A program made the position numbers and the translations under genes. A stretch of DNA of 64,000 bases, from NCBI RefSeq assembly GCF_008932115.1, contig NZ_CP044543.1, positions 434,001 to 498,000 on the forward strand. Reading direction: 5' to 3'. Within the stretch, counting starts at the first letter, position 1; every line of letters begins with the position of its first letter. This DNA is from Bradyrhizobium betae (GTDB lineage: Bacteria > Pseudomonadota > Alphaproteobacteria > Rhizobiales > Xanthobacteraceae). Shown here piece by piece: positions 1 to 12,700 of this stretch. The notes below the pieces were generated by a model. It was not told the origin of the DNA and did no database searches. It was given only the letters and a program-made list of their open reading frames with translations.

Positions 1-694
1 CGCATACCGGCGGCGGCTGGAGCAACGACAACCGCGATCCCATGTTCACGCACCCGCACATGGATCACGCGCAACTCATCACCTGGACGCTGGCCAACCG
101 GCCGCTGGACCGTCCACCGGGGCAGCACTACGCCTATTCCAATTTCGGCTATTGCGTGCTGGGCCGCGTCATCGAAAAGCTCACCGGCCGACACTATGCC
201 GAGCACGTCCGCACCGAGGTGCTCGGCCGTTGTGGCGTCACCGATATGACGATCGCGGCAACACCCGCGATCAGCGTCAGGCTGGCGAAGTGGTCTATTA
301 CAGCCGGGGCGAAGGCCCCTACGACATGAATGTCAGGCGAATGGATTCCCATGGCGGCTGGATCGCGACGCCGACCGACCTCGTACAGTTCCTGATGCAT
401 GTGGACGGCTATGCGCGTCCGGCGAACATCCTGCGGCCGCGTACCATCGAGACGATGACCACCGCGCCGAGCTACAGCCCGGACTACGCCAAGGGATTTT
501 GCGTCAACAAGTCAGACAATTGGTGGCACAATGGCAGCCTGCCGGGCACCAGCACCATTGCGGTCCGAACCCATGGCGGCTTCTGCTGGGCCGCCTTCAC
601 CAACACCAGGCGCGAGAATACCAACATGGATAGCGATCTCGACCAGCTCAACTGGAACATGGCGCGCCAGGTCGGCGAATGGCGGGTGGCCTGA
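1..694 (+). pseudogene. Serine hydrolase (class C beta-lactamase-like), 5'-truncated and frameshifted
   Basis: The frame is already open at base 3, so the N-terminus lies outside the window. The first part carries the YSNFGY tyrosine motif of the beta-lactamase/serine hydrolase family and ends prematurely at 329. A second frame picks up at about base 257 and continues the same protein (GNTRDQRQAGEVVYY onward) to the stop at 692-694, including WWHNGSLPG, the likely third active-site box. One missing base near 253-257 would rejoin the halves. The catalytic SxxK serine would be upstream of the window. The break is either a true pseudogene or a sequencing indel. Confidence 0.75.
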
Positions 695-697
695 GCC

Positions 698-1090
698 ATG
701 ACCCGGGAAGGTGGATGCCTCTGCGGCGCGGTGCGGTTCAAGGCGGAGGGCGAGCCGCTCAACGTCCGCATCTGCCATTGCCGCATGTGCCAGAAGGCGA
801 TGGGCTCGCCCTACTTCGCCCGAGCCCAGTTCGACCAGCGCGCCCTCACGGTCGAGGGCGAGACCGCGCGCTATGCCTCGTCCGAGGCCATCGACCGCGT
901 GTTCTGCAAGCGCTGCGGCACCCGGCTGTTCTCGTGGCGCCGCAACGGCACGCTGGCGGGCGTGGCGCTCACAACGTTCGACGATCGCAACGCCTTTGCG
1001 CCGACCGAGCACATCTGGGTGTCGGAGAAGCTCGCGTGGCTGAAGCTCGACGACGGCCTGACGCAATATCAGGGTACGATCCCGGCATAG
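698..1090 (+). CDS. GFA family (glutathione-dependent formaldehyde-activating-like) zinc protein
   Basis: This 130-residue protein has the spaced cysteine ligands of the GFA/DUF636 fold: CLCG at the N-terminus, CHCRMC near residue 27 and CKRCG near residue 70. Such proteins bind zinc. A few act on S-hydroxymethylglutathione, but most have no proven substrate. It starts 3 bases after the serine hydrolase stop, so the two are probably co-transcribed. The family call is firm; the reaction is unknown. Confidence 0.85.
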   Translation: MTREGGCLCGAVRFKAEGEPLNVRICHCRMCQKAMGSPYFARAQFDQRALTVEGETARYASSEAIDRVFCKRCGTRLFSWRRNGTLAGVALTTFDDRNAFAPTEHIWVSEKLAWLKLDDGLTQYQGTIPA

Positions 1091-1199
1091 AGCGTGGCAT
1101 TTCGGCACCGGCCACCCTATGTTGAGCTGAAGCGTTGCTGCACCGCCGGTTCGGCCGGGTCGTCTGCAAGGCCGCAGACACAACCGGGACGGACCAGCC

Positions 1200-1880
1200 G
1201 TGAACATCAATGTCTATGACCTCTCGGTGTGGGTGCTGCCGCTCGTGCTCGCGATCACCTTCCACGAGGCCGCGCACGCCTTCGTCGCGCACCGGCTCGG
1301 CGACAACACGGCCTGGCAGCTCGGCCGCGTCAGCTTCAACCCGCTCCGCCACATCGATCCGTTCGGCACCGTAATCCTGCCGGCGATGCTGCTGTTTGCG
1401 CATTCGCCGTTCCTGTTCGGCTACGCCAAGCCGGTGCCGGTGAATTATCGCAACCTCAACAACCCCAGGGTCGACATGGTCTGGGTGGCGCTGGCCGGGC
1501 CCGGCACCAACATACTGCTGGCGCTCGCAGCGGGTCTTGCAGCTCACGCCCTGCCCTGGATCCCCGCCGGTTCGGCGCAGTGGATAGAAGACAACCTCAA
1601 GAACGCGATCCTCATCAACGCGGTCCTGGCGGTTTTCAACATGATGCCGATACCGCCGCTCGACGGCGGGCGCGTCGCGGTCGGGCTGTTGCCCCGCCCG
1701 CTCGCCCTGCCGCTGGCGCGCCTCGAGCCGTTCGGGATGATGATCCTGATCGCCCTCCTGATCCTGCTGCCTTTGGCCGGCTCGCAGTTCGGTCTAAATC
1801 TTGATGTTATTTCAGCAATACTGCGAACGTTGACCGGTTATGTGATTCAGGCTGTTCTCTTTCTGACCGGCAATGCGTAG
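1200..1880 (+). CDS. Site-2 protease family membrane metallopeptidase (M50)
   Basis: This is a 226-residue polytopic membrane protein. FHEAAHAF near residue 22 gives the HExxH zinc site, and NMMPIPPLDGGRV near residue 145 is the second conserved M50 motif supplying the third metal ligand. It belongs to the short, PDZ-less branch of site-2-protease homologues, which cleave within membranes or serve as orphan housekeeping proteases. The start gives a hydrophobic first segment immediately. The substrate cannot be inferred from the neighbours. Confidence 0.88.
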   Translation: MNINVYDLSVWVLPLVLAITFHEAAHAFVAHRLGDNTAWQLGRVSFNPLRHIDPFGTVILPAMLLFAHSPFLFGYAKPVPVNYRNLNNPRVDMVWVALAGPGTNILLALAAGLAAHALPWIPAGSAQWIEDNLKNAILINAVLAVFNMMPIPPLDGGRVAVGLLPRPLALPLARLEPFGMMILIALLILLPLAGSQFGLNLDVISAILRTLTGYVIQAVLFLTGNA

Positions 1881-1927
1881 TTGAACAGCGACATCCGAAC
1901 ACACAAGCCGAAGGGCCAGAGGCCGAC

Positions 1928-2371
1928 TTGGTCAAAGCTGCCGATATGCTGATCGCGCGACGCGCCGACACCCGTGCCCGCGCCGATTTCGCCACCTGGA
2001 AGATGATGGCCAAGCTCAACGGGTCGTCCGCTCTGCCTCCGGAGGCGCAGGAGTTCCTCGCGAGCTACAAGAACCTGCTGGCGCAGATGAGCGAGGGCGA
2101 GGCCGGTGAGGCCACCATTGGCGCGATCTACAAGGCCTACTATGCCGAGATGGGCGGTGCGGGAACCGCGCCCGACATCCAGACGCGCGCGGCCGAGCCA
2201 GCGGCGGACAATGTTACCGCTTTCCGGCGCCCCGCGCCCAAGCCGAAGAAAACGGCAGCCTCCTTCGTGTCGGCCACGTTCGGCGGGACCCAGAAACGGC
2301 CGCTCCCGGTGGCGCTGATCTTCGCCTGCCTGGTCGTGGTCTACGTCGCGATCCGGCTCTACTGGCGCTGA
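1928..2371 (+). CDS. Hypothetical protein with C-terminal membrane anchor
   Basis: The 147-residue product has a charged, mostly helical N-terminal part, a Pro/Lys-rich linker (about residues 95-115) and one C-terminal hydrophobic segment (about 126-143). This suggests a tail-anchored inner-membrane protein. The first start is TTG at 1928, and ATG at 1946 is an alternative. Its end overlaps the 3' end of the convergent tonB by 13 bases. I do not recognise a family. Confidence 0.6.
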   Translation: MVKAADMLIARRADTRARADFATWKMMAKLNGSSALPPEAQEFLASYKNLLAQMSEGEAGEATIGAIYKAYYAEMGGAGTAPDIQTRAAEPAADNVTAFRRPAPKPKKTAASFVSATFGGTQKRPLPVALIFACLVVVYVAIRLYWR

Positions 2372-3153
2372 GTCGAGGGCCGCGCTGCGGCCTCGGCCTT
2401 GGCGCCCTTCTCGTTCTTCCTGAACAGCACCGGCAACACGAAGGTCAGCCCTTCGTCGGCAACGAGCGCCGGCGGGGTCGGGACGGGGTCGGAGCGCCTG
2501 ACCATTCCGATGGCGGCCTCGTCGAACGCCGCATCGCCCGAGCCTTTTTCGATGGCAACCTCGACCACGTGGCCGAGCCGGTCGAGCGTCAGCCGAACCG
2601 AGAGCTCGGCCGCCTTGAACAGGCCCTTTGGATAGCGCTTGTGCCGGTCGAGATGCGCGACCAGGTCCTTTTCCCAGCCCTGGCGAATGCGCACCGAGCG
2701 GTCGCTCTTCTTCTCCGCATCGGAGGTCGGCATCGCCGTCGCTTCGGCGGCGGGCGAGGCCACCGAGGCGGCCGTGGGAACGACCGATTCCTTGGTCTCC
2801 TCCTCGACCGGCTTCTTGGTCTCGTTCAGCGTCACGGCCCGATCGGCCTCCTCGACCTCCATCGGGACGTCCTTGGGCAGGCTGCTCTCCTTGAGCTCGG
2901 CCTTCTGCTGGGTCAGCTCGGGCGAGGCCACCGACTCGTTCGAGTCAGGCCCAGGCGGCAATTCGCTGGGTTCGCCATTGGGCGACATTGACTCGAGTCC
3001 AACCTCGATGCCCTGCGGATCCGCGATGAAATCCGGTTCTTCGTTGCGCAGATAGGCCAGCGCCAGGGCGGCGCCGCCCAGATGCAGCGCGAGCGCTCCC
3101 ACGGCGGCGAACAGCCACAGCTTGCGAGACGGTTTCAGTTCGTATTCGGACAT
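2359..3153 (-). CDS. tonB: TonB energy transducer
   Basis: The 264-residue protein has one N-terminal transmembrane segment (about residues 12-34), a long acidic/Lys-rich periplasmic spacer, and a C-terminal TonB fold with RYPKGLFKAAELSVRLTLDRLGH (shown in part: RYPKG then VRLTLDRLG). It couples proton-motive force through ExbB/ExbD to outer-membrane receptors. I chose the ATG at 3153 because it directly precedes the membrane segment. It is the last gene of the receptor-piuC-exbB-exbD-tonB operon. Confidence 0.88.
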   Translation of the reverse strand: MSEYELKPSRKLWLFAAVGALALHLGGAALALAYLRNEEPDFIADPQGIEVGLESMSPNGEPSELPPGPDSNESVASPELTQQKAELKESSLPKDVPMEVEEADRAVTLNETKKPVEEETKESVVPTAASVASPAAEATAMPTSDAEKKSDRSVRIRQGWEKDLVAHLDRHKRYPKGLFKAAELSVRLTLDRLGHVVEVAIEKGSGDAAFDEAAIGMVRRSDPVPTPPALVADEGLTFVLPVLFRKNEKGAKAEAAARPSTQRQ

Positions 3154-3169
3154 CGGCGTCGGGCCTTCG

Positions 3170-3637
<468 letters not shown>

Positions 3638-3640
3638 GGC

Positions 3641-4599
<959 letters not shown>

Positions 4600-4603
<4 letters not shown>

Positions 4604-5289
4604 ACTTCGGCCCAGTGGCGAATGAGGTTGTGATAGATACCCGTCAATTTGACCGTTTCGGGATCGTCTCGCCCGAGCCGTTCCACCAGCGCCTGAATCG
4701 CGGTGTCGAGGTCAAAGATCATGCTCCGGGCTTGATCGTCCCGTATCATGCTCTGAAGCCAGAAGAAAGACGCAACCCGCGCCCCCCTCGTCACCGGCGT
4801 CACGAGATGCAGGCTGGTCGAGGGATAGAGCACGCAGTCGCCCGCTGGCAACTTGACTTCGTGCGAGCCGTAGGTGTCCTCGATCACAAGTTCGCCACCG
4901 TCGTATTCCTCCGGCTCGGCGAGGAACAGCGTGACCGAGAGGTCTGTGCGGATGCGAAGGCCGGTCAGGCGGTCGCCGCGGATCGCATTGTCGACATGCA
5001 GGCCGAAATGGTGGCCGCCGCTCGCAGCGTAGCGGTTGAACAGCGGCGGGAAGATCTGCAGCGGTATCGCTGCCGCGATGAAGCGCGGGTTCGACGTCAG
5101 CGCCGAGATGATGCGGTTGCCGAGCTTGCGCGCGACCTCGCCATCCGGCGGCAATTGCTCGTTGCGTTTGACCATGGCCGACTGCGCCCCCGCAGTCGAG
5201 CGGCCGTCTTCCCAATCGCTGGCGTCCATGATGCGGCGGAAATCCGCCACATCATCTTTGCTCAGAACGCCAGGCAGGCACGTCAACAT
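4600..5289 (-). CDS. Fe(II)/2-oxoglutarate dioxygenase, PiuC/PKHD type
   Basis: The 229-residue protein has the facial triad seen as HHFGLHVDN (HxD, near residue 95) and a distal His in TSLHLVTPV with a following Arg (VTRGARVAS) for 2-oxoglutarate. Family members (PiuC, YbiX) sit beside TonB-dependent siderophore receptors and are thought to act in iron-siderophore handling; the exact substrate is unproven. It lies between the receptor and exbB with a 2-base gap and a 4-base overlap, inside the iron-uptake operon. Confidence 0.88.
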
Positions 5290-5291
5290 GA

Positions 5292-7715
5292 TCAGAACTT
5301 CGCCGACGTTACGATGTAGAACGCCCGTCCCGGCGCGACCGCCACGAACGGCGTCGCACTGCGATAGAGCGTGTCATAGTAGAGCTTGTTGGTGAGGTTC
5401 TGCGCGTAGAACTTCATGGTCCAGTTCTTGTCGATCTTCTTCTCGACGAACGCGTCGAAGCGCCAGTAGCTCGGGATCAGCGTGCCGGTGTTGGCGCCGA
5501 AGGTTCCGCCGTAGACCTTGGAGCGGAACACCGCCTGCCCGCCGACCTCCCAATCGCCGTCGAACTTGTACTTCGTGAGCAAGCTGAACGACTGATGCGC
5601 GACGTTGGCGAGCTGCAGGCCGACATTGCTGGCGATGTTGCTCTTGGTGACCTTCGAGTCCATCAGCACGATACCGCCGAAGATGCTCCAGCGATCGGTC
5701 AGCTTGCCACTGGCCTCGATATCGATACCCTGGATCCGGTAGGCCGCGCCCGAGGTCAGCGTCGTGCCGACGGTCTCGCGGGCGTTGTCCTTGGTGGTGT
5801 GGAACAATGCGCCGCTCACCAGCAGGTGACGGTCCAGCAGCTCCCATTTGGTGCCGACTTCCGCGGCCTTGTTCTGCTCGGGCCCCAGGATCGTCGTGCC
5901 GGTCGGCGGAGACGAGCCGTAATCCGTACCGGTCGCGTCAAGCTCGGAACCGAACGGATTGGTCGAGGTCGCATAGGCCGCATAGAGGCTGCCGATCGGA
6001 ACAGGCTTGTAGACGATGCCGGCGTTGTAGTTGACGAAGGCCGAGTCGACGCTGCTCGACGCAGCCGCAATCGACGATTTCAGCTTGTAGCTGTCCCAGC
6101 GCACGCCGCCGTTGACGATGATGGTGTCTTCCCAATTCGCAGTGTCCATCGCGTAGACGGCGCCGCTGTCGACGTTGTAGCGGGTCGGATCGCCGGTCAG
6201 CACGGGGTTGAACGGGCCGGGAGTGTAGGTGTAGCCCGGCGAGTACATGTTCTGCAGCGTCAAGGCACCATTGCTGGTAAAGCCGCTTCCGTTCACTTCG
6301 GACGCAAGCCCGTTGTAGCGGCCGATTCCGATACGCTCGTTCGAGACCTCGAGCCCGGTCACCGCCGTGTGCTTGACCGGCCCCGTGTCGAACTTGAACG
6401 TGGCGTCTTCCTGGTTGGCGATCACGTCGACCCACTGGTTGCGGCTCTGCGCGCTCGCGGTAACGGTCCACTTCGTCGGATCAGGATTGGTCGTGATGGG
6501 CGACTGCGGCAGGGTGCCGATATATTCCAGCGTCGACTGCTCCATGCGAGTCCGGCTGGTCAGGGTGATGTTGTTGGTCGGCTTGTACTCGGCCGTGAGC
6601 GTGCCGAAATCCTGCCGCGCAGTCTGGAAGTCGCGATTGAGAAGGCCGTACCAGGTCCCGCGCGGAATGCCCGCTTCGGTGGCCGGCACGTTGCCCTGCT
6701 TGTAATAGGGCACGCCGAAGTCCGGGTAGCCGCTGAGGTCGGTGTGGACGTAGTTCGTGGTGATCTTGAAGTCTTTGGTTGGGGCGTATTTGGTCGAGAT
6801 GAAAGTGCCCCAGCGATTGTCGGTCACGAAGTTGCGGCCGGCAACGTTGGCGTCCTGGAACAGGCCGCCGGCACGCACCGAGAAGGTGGGGTCGATGACC
6901 TGGTTGACGTCGATCGTGACGCGCTTGGTCATGTCGGTGCCGAACGTCGTCTCGGCGTTCTGGAAGTTGCGATCGGTCGCCTGCTTGGTGACGATGTTGA
7001 TGGCGCCGCCCGCGGTGCCGCGGCCGGCATAGGACGAGGCCGGGCCACGCAGGATCTCGAGCTGCTCGGTGAAGAAGTTCTCGCGGATGGACACCGCGGG
7101 ATCGCGGATGCCGTCGATGAAGACGTCGTTGCGCGCGTCGAATCCGCGGATGAAGAAGCGGTCGCCGAACGCGTTGCCGCCTTCGCCCGAGCCGAGAGTC
7201 ACGCCGGCGGTCGAACGACCGACTTCCCTCAGCGAGGTGGCATTCTTGTCCTCGAGCACTTCCTTGCTGAGCACGGTGATGGACTTCGGCGTGTTCAGCA
7301 GAGGCTCGGGAAACTTGCCCGAGGCCTGGACGCGGTCGACCTTGTAGGGCGCGGCCGGATCCGCATAGGGATTGCGGTCTGCGGCTCCGACGGCACCCGG
7401 CGTGACGGCTGCGGCCTGCTGAGCCTGCTGGCGCTGTGCGGCGCGGCGCAGCGCATTGCGCGCGCGAACCTGATCCGCGGTCGGCTTCGAGGCTGCCGGG
7501 CGCGGACGCTCAACGGGAGCATCGACCGTCACCGGCGGCAGGTTCGATTGCTGCGCCTGTGCGCCGGTCGACACCGACGCCACCGCGATCAAGCTCGCGA
7601 CCGCCGACACCGTTTTGCCGGAACCTGCCGACGACTTTTCATCCATCAAGTCGAACGCTGCGACCGAACGCAACGACCTCGGTGCCAACACCTGCCCCAT
7701 TTCAACACGCCCCAT
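5292..7715 (-). CDS. TonB-dependent siderophore receptor
   Basis: The product is about 807 residues. A signal peptide ends near AQAQ, a plug domain follows ([58 protein letters not shown]), then a 22-strand-type barrel ending in the aromatic-rich [10 protein letters not shown]. Homologues take up catecholate or hydroxamate siderophores. The start is uncertain: ATG at 7715, 7700 or 7646 are all possible. First gene of the operon through tonB; three TTCTAAA elements lie 115-170 bases upstream, consistent with Irr/iron control. Confidence 0.9.
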   Translation of the reverse strand: MGRVEMGQVLAPRSLRSVAAFDLMDEKSSAGSGKTVSAVASLIAVASVSTGAQAQQSNLPPVTVDAPVERPRPAASKPTADQVRARNALRRAAQRQQAQQAAAVTPGAVGAADRNPYADPAAPYKVDRVQASGKFPEPLLNTPKSITVLSKEVLEDKNATSLREVGRSTAGVTLGSGEGGNAFGDRFFIRGFDARNDVFIDGIRDPAVSIRENFFTEQLEILRGPASSYAGRGTAGGAINIVTKQATDRNFQNAETTFGTDMTKRVTIDVNQVIDPTFSVRAGGLFQDANVAGRNFVTDNRWGTFISTKYAPTKDFKITTNYVHTDLSGYPDFGVPYYKQGNVPATEAGIPRGTWYGLLNRDFQTARQDFGTLTAEYKPTNNITLTSRTRMEQSTLEYIGTLPQSPITTNPDPTKWTVTASAQSRNQWVDVIANQEDATFKFDTGPVKHTAVTGLEVSNERIGIGRYNGLASEVNGSGFTSNGALTLQNMYSPGYTYTPGPFNPVLTGDPTRYNVDSGAVYAMDTANWEDTIIVNGGVRWDSYKLKSSIAAASSSVDSAFVNYNAGIVYKPVPIGSLYAAYATSTNPFGSELDATGTDYGSSPPTGTTILGPEQNKAAEVGTKWELLDRHLLVSGALFHTTKDNARETVGTTLTSGAAYRIQGIDIEASGKLTDRWSIFGGIVLMDSKVTKSNIASNVGLQLANVAHQSFSLLTKYKFDGDWEVGGQAVFRSKVYGGTFGANTGTLIPSYWRFDAFVEKKIDKNWTMKFYAQNLTNKLYYDTLYRSATPFVAVAPGRAFYIVTSAKF

Positions 7716-7830
7716 ATTCCAGTTCGTTCGTTCACTTCGACGAACGATGAAGCTGTTGGTATCGGCGGCAAAATAGCGGGTCAATGCGAGCAAGCCGCGA
7801 GAACCCTTGAATAAGTCCAGATCAAAACGA

Positions 7831-7882
7831 TTCTAAACTTCAGTTTGAAACGGTTCTAAATCGAGATTGGAGTCGTTCTAAA
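7831..7882 (-). promoter_or_regulatory. Irr/ICE-like box array upstream of siderophore receptor
   Basis: TTCTAAA occurs at 7831-7837, 7854-7860 and 7876-7882, at 22-23 base (two-turn) spacing. Read on the minus strand, the middle copy extends to TTTAGAA-CCG-TTTCAAA, close to the iron control element TTTAGAA-N3-TTCTAAA bound by Irr in Bradyrhizobium. The position before the siderophore receptor fits iron-responsive control. Binding itself is inferred. Confidence 0.6.
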
Positions 7883-7927
7883 TCGAACGCGAAAAACGCA
7901 GCGAAAACCGGCGTCGTGCGCGCGACG

Positions 7928-8167
7928 TCAATCGCTGCTCGGCGGCTTCATCAGCGAGAACAATTCGTCGACGGTCTTCTGCGCAACCGCGCGCACGCGA
8001 TCGGAATTGTCCATGCCGGCGATGTTGACGCCGCCGACGACCGCTTTGATCTCGTCGCGGAAGTCGGTGAGGAAGCGCAAGGGATCGCGCTGCTCGTTGG
8101 CGACGCGCGCGATCAGACCCGTGATCAGAATCTGACACGCGATCAGCTTGCCGTTCAGCTCGTCCAT
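7928..8167 (-). CDS. Small hypothetical protein, possibly iron-regulated
   Basis: The 79-residue soluble protein starts MDELNGKLIACQILITGL. I chose ATG 8167 rather than the longer frame because GGGAG lies just upstream. It contains one Cys and no recognisable domain. An ICE-like box at 8241-8257 sits about 75 bases upstream, suggesting Irr control like that of the neighbouring receptor. Function unknown. Confidence 0.6.
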   Translation of the reverse strand: MDELNGKLIACQILITGLIARVANEQRDPLRFLTDFRDEIKAVVGGVNIAGMDNSDRVRAVAQKTVDELFSLMKPPSSD

Positions 8168-8240
8168 CCTGCGCTCCCGTTGTGGCGGGCCGATATGACC
8201 GATGCAGATTTTCCTGACAACCGAAACGCCGCGTTGGCGG

Positions 8241-8257
8241 TTTAGAACCGTTCTCAC
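8241..8257 (-). promoter_or_regulatory. ICE-like iron control element
   Basis: The sequence is TTTAGAA-CCG-TTCTCAC, matching 12 of the 14 arm positions of the ICE consensus TTTAGAA-N3-TTCTAAA. It lies upstream of the small gene ending at 7928 and resembles the middle element of the array at 7831-7882. Irr regulation is inferred from the match and the neighbouring iron genes. Confidence 0.55.
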
Positions 8258-8547
8258 GCCAGCCGTCGCGTTCACCGCCGGAGCAGGCTTTGCCGACGAC
8301 GCGATATGCCCCCGCCCACACCGGTTCCGAGCATTGCACGAGCTTTGCTCGCTGATCGTTCGTCACGGGAAAATGCAGCACTGCACACTGCTTCGCCAAA
8401 GGGCTGCCTAGGCAGTGCAAAGCTTTCGAATTGTTTAGGATTCTCAGCCGATAGTGCTGTTTACACTCGAACTTGGCGTGTATTATAGAAGCGCGCTGGA
8501 ACCTTATGATTGGCCCATAATTCGTAACTTTGGGCATGCGAGCCGAT

Positions 8548-9720
8548 ATGAAGACATCACGGCCGATCCTCTGGATTCTGATCATCGCGGCCGTGGCCTC
8601 CGCGGGCTACTATGGTTGGCAGAAATACGGCTCGCCCGAGAGCGGAAAAGCCCAGACCGCCCAGAAAGGGCCGCCGCGCCCGTCCGCCGTCCCCGTCAGC
8701 GTTTCACCGGTCCAGAAGGTCGATTTCCCGGTCTACCTGACCGGCCTCGGCACGGTTGCCGGCTTCAACACCGTACAAGTCCGGACTCGCGTCGACGGGC
8801 AGATCGACAAGATCGCCTTCACCGAAGGCCAGATCGCCAAAGAAGGCGAGCTTCTGGCCTCGATCGATCCCCGCCCCTATCAAGCCACGCTCGACCAGGC
8901 CAAGGCCAAGAAGTCGCAGGACGAAGCGAATCTGGCCAACGCCAATCTCGAGCTGCAGCGCGCCATGAAGCTCGGCGAATTCGCCACCGCGCAGCGGGTC
9001 GATACCCAGCGCTCCACCGTCGCCCAGCTCACCGCGCAGATCGCCGCCGACGAAGCTGCCATCTCCAACGCCCAGACCCAGCTCGACTACACCCAGATCA
9101 AGGCGCCGATCACCGGCGTCGCCGGCCTGCGTCTGGTCGACGTCGGCAACATCGTCAACGCATCGACACAGACCGGCATCGTCACGATCTCGCAGGTCGA
9201 ACCGATCTCGGTGATCTTCACAGCGCCGGAAGACCAGCTGCCCTACATCAGCGAGGGCCAGAAGGCCGGCGTGCTGAGGGTGATCGCCTTCACGACCGAC
9301 GGGAAAAAGACGCTGGCCGAAGGCAAGCTTGCGGTCATCAACAACCAGGTCGACACGACCAGCGGGACTATTCGGCTCAAGGCGGTGTTCGACAACAAGG
9401 ACCACGCGCTGTGGCCCGGTCAGTCGGTTTCGACGCGCCTTCTGGTGCGCACCCTGAAGGACGCGACCGTGGTCCCGGACGATGCGGTTCAGCATTCGAC
9501 CAACGGCCTCTACGCCTACACGGTCAATCAGGACAACAAGGCTGAAGTGCACAAGATCAAGGTCAGCTACGCCATCGACGGTCGTTCGGTCGTCGATGAA
9601 GGGCTGACCCCGGGGCAGCAGGTGATCACCGGCGGCCAGTTCAAGGTGCAGCCCGGGAGCCTCGTCTCGACGGCCGTGGCGAGCTCGGATCCAAGCCAGA
9701 ACAAGGTACGACAGGAATGA
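8548..9720 (+). CDS. RND efflux periplasmic adaptor (MdtA/AcrA family)
   Basis: The product is about 390 residues. It has an N-terminal membrane anchor (ILWILIIAAVASAGYYGW), paired lipoyl half-motifs (VRTRVDGQIDKIAFTEGQ and DYTQIKAPITGVAGLRLVD), a helical hairpin between them and a beta-barrel domain. It links the inner-membrane RND pump to an outer-membrane channel. The start could be ATG 8548 or 8536; no clear ribosome site decides. It overlaps the pump gene by 4 bases. No outer-membrane factor gene is nearby. Confidence 0.88.
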   Translation: MKTSRPILWILIIAAVASAGYYGWQKYGSPESGKAQTAQKGPPRPSAVPVSVSPVQKVDFPVYLTGLGTVAGFNTVQVRTRVDGQIDKIAFTEGQIAKEGELLASIDPRPYQATLDQAKAKKSQDEANLANANLELQRAMKLGEFATAQRVDTQRSTVAQLTAQIAADEAAISNAQTQLDYTQIKAPITGVAGLRLVDVGNIVNASTQTGIVTISQVEPISVIFTAPEDQLPYISEGQKAGVLRVIAFTTDGKKTLAEGKLAVINNQVDTTSGTIRLKAVFDNKDHALWPGQSVSTRLLVRTLKDATVVPDDAVQHSTNGLYAYTVNQDNKAEVHKIKVSYAIDGRSVVDEGLTPGQQVITGGQFKVQPGSLVSTAVASSDPSQNKVRQE

Positions 9721-12700
9721 ACGCGGGCGGGATTTCGGCACCTTTCATCCGTTATCCCATCGGCACCTCGCTGCTGATGGCCGGCATTCTCTTCGTCGGT
9801 CTCGTCGCCTATCCCCTGCTGCCGGTCGCGCCGCTGCCGCAGGTGGACTTCCCGACCATCCAGATCACCGCCAATCTGCCGGGCGGCAGCCCCGAGACGA
9901 TGGCCTCGTCGGTGGCGCAGCCGCTGGAGCGGCAATTCGCCCAGATCCCCGGCATCGCCCAGATGACGTCGACGAGCTATCTGGGTACCGCGTCGATCAC
10001 CATCCAGTTCGACCTCAACCGCAGCATCGACGGCGCCGCGAACGACGTGCAGGGCGCCATCAACGCCGCCAGCGGCCAGCTGCCGAAGAACCTGCCCTCG
10101 CCGCCGACCTACCGCAAGGTCAACCCGGCCGACGCGCCGATCCTGCTGCTGTCGGCAACCTCGGAGACGATGCCGCTGACCAGCGTCAGCGACGCGGTCG
10201 ACGCCCAGCTCGCCCAGCAGATCAGCCAGCTCTCCGGCGTCGCGCAGGTCTTCATCGGCGGCCAGCAGAAACCCTCGATCCGCATTCAGATCGACCCGGC
10301 CAAGCTCGTCGCCAAGGGCCTGTCGCTCGAGGACGTGCGCAGCCAGATCGCGATCACCACGGTCGACAGCCCGAAGGGTAACATCGACGGGCCGAAGCGC
10401 GCCTACACGATCTACGCCAACGACCAGCTGACCCAGTCCAAGGACTGGAACGACGTCATCATCGCCTATCGCAACGGCGGTCCGTTGCGGATTCGCGACA
10501 TCGGCCAGGCGGTCAGCGGCCCCGAGGACGCCAAGCAGGCGGCCTGGGCCAACGGCAAGCGCGGCGTGTTCCTGGTCGTGTTCAAGCAGCCGGGCGCCAA
10601 CGTCATCGAGACCGTCGACCGGATCAAGGCGACGCTGCCCCGCCTCGTCGCCGCGATCCCGCCCGCGATCAAGATCGAGGTGATCAGCGACCGCACCACG
10701 ACCATCCGCGCCGCGGTCGAGGACGTCCAGTTCACGCTGCTGCTGACCATCGCCCTCGTGGTCATGGTGATCTTCATCTTCCTGCGCAGCTTCTGGGCGA
10801 CGGTGATTCCCACCATCACGGTGCCATTGGCGCTGCTCGGCGCGTGCGCCCTGATGTGGGTCTGGGGCTATTCGCTCGACAATCTGTCGCTGATGGCGCT
10901 CACGATCGCGGTCGGCTTCGTCGTCGACGACGCCATCGTGATGCTGGAAAACATCACGCGCTACATCGAGGAAGGCGAAACGCCGATGGCCGCGGCCTTC
11001 CGGGGCTCGAAGGAAATCGGCTTCACCATCGTCTCGATCAGCATCTCGCTGGTCGCGGTGCTGATCCCGTTGCTGCTGATGGGCGGCATCATCGGCCGGC
11101 TGTTCCGCGAATTCGCCGTGGTGCTGGCGATGACGATCTTCGTCTCGATGTTCGTGTCGCTGACGCTGACGCCGATGATGGCCTCGCGCTTCCTGCGCTC
11201 GCATGGCGAAGTGACCCACGGCAAGTTCTACCAGTGGAGCGAACGCGGCTTCGACGCGATGCTGCGCGGCTACGAATGGGGCCTGGACCATGCGCTGGCC
11301 TGGCGCCGCACCACGCTTGTCATCTTCTTCGCGACCCTGGCCCTGTCGGTCTATCTGTTCGTGCTGATCCCGAAGGGCTTCTTCCCGCAGCAGGACGTCG
11401 GCCTGATCACCGCGACCTCGGAAGCCTCGCAGGACATCTCGTTCGCCGAGATGCAGCGCCGCCAGGTCGAGCTCGGCAAGATCGTGCTCGCCGATCCCGA
11501 CGTCGCGTCGGTGGCGATGAACATCGGCGGCAGCGGCCGTGCCGGCAACAACGGCAACATGTTCATCACGCTGAAGCCGCGTGACCACCGCGATGCGTCC
11601 GCGCAGCAGATCATCGCGCGGCTGCGTCCACAGCTCGAGAAGGTATCCGGTGCCCGCCTCTACATGCAGGCGGCGCAGGACGTCCGGCTCGGCGGCCGGC
11701 CGACGCGTACGCAATTCGAGTTCACCCTGCAGGACGCCGATCTCACCGAGCTCAACGACTGGGCGCCGAAGATCCTCGCCAAGATGGCGACGCTGCCGCA
11801 ACTGCGCGACGTCGCCACCGACCAGCAGACCCAGGGCACCACGGTCCAGCTCAAGATCAACCGCGACACCGCGGCGCGCTACGGCATCCAGCCGCAGCTG
11901 ATCGACGACACGCTCTACGACGCCTTCGGACAGCGCCAGGTCACGCAGTATTTCACCCAGCTCAACACCTACAAGGTGATCCTGGAAATCCTGCCGGAGA
12001 TGCAGGGCAATCTCGAGAGCCTGAACAAGCTCTATCTGCGCTCGCCGCTGACCGGCGACCAGGTGCCGCTGTCGACGTTCGCGACCTGGAGCACCGATCC
12101 GGTCCGGCCGCTCTCGATCAGCCACCAGGGCCAGTTCCCGGCGATCACGATCAGCTTCAACCTCGCGCAGGGCATCGCGCTCGGCCAGGCTACGGAGGCC
12201 GTGCAGAAGGCGATGGCCGATCTCGGCGCCCCGCCGACGCTCAATTCGAGCTTCCAGGGCACCGCGCAGGCGTTCCAGCAATCGCTCGGCACCGTGCCGC
12301 TGCTGATCCTCGCCGCGCTGGTCGTGGTCTATCTGATCCTCGGCATTCTCTACGAGAGCTACATCCACCCGATCACGATTCTGTCGACCCTGCCCTCGGC
12401 CGGCGTCGGCGCGCTCGCGATCCTGATGGCGGCCGGCTTCGAGTTCAGCCTCATTGCCTTGATCGGCGTCATCCTGCTGATCGGCATCGTGAAGAAGAAC
12501 GGCATCATGATGGTCGACTTCGCCATCGCCGCCGAACGCGACGAGCACAAGACGCCGGAGCAATCGATCCGCCAGGCCGCGCTGCTGCGCTTCCGCCCCA
12601 TCATGATGACGACGATGGCAGCCCTGCTCGGCGGCGTGCCGCTGATGCTCGGTCACGGCACCGGCGCCGAGATCCGCCAGCCGCTCGGCTACGCCATGGT

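Noticed and set aside
5595..7814. 739-residue plus-strand open frame
   Set aside because: Antisense to the siderophore receptor, with low-complexity composition and no domain.
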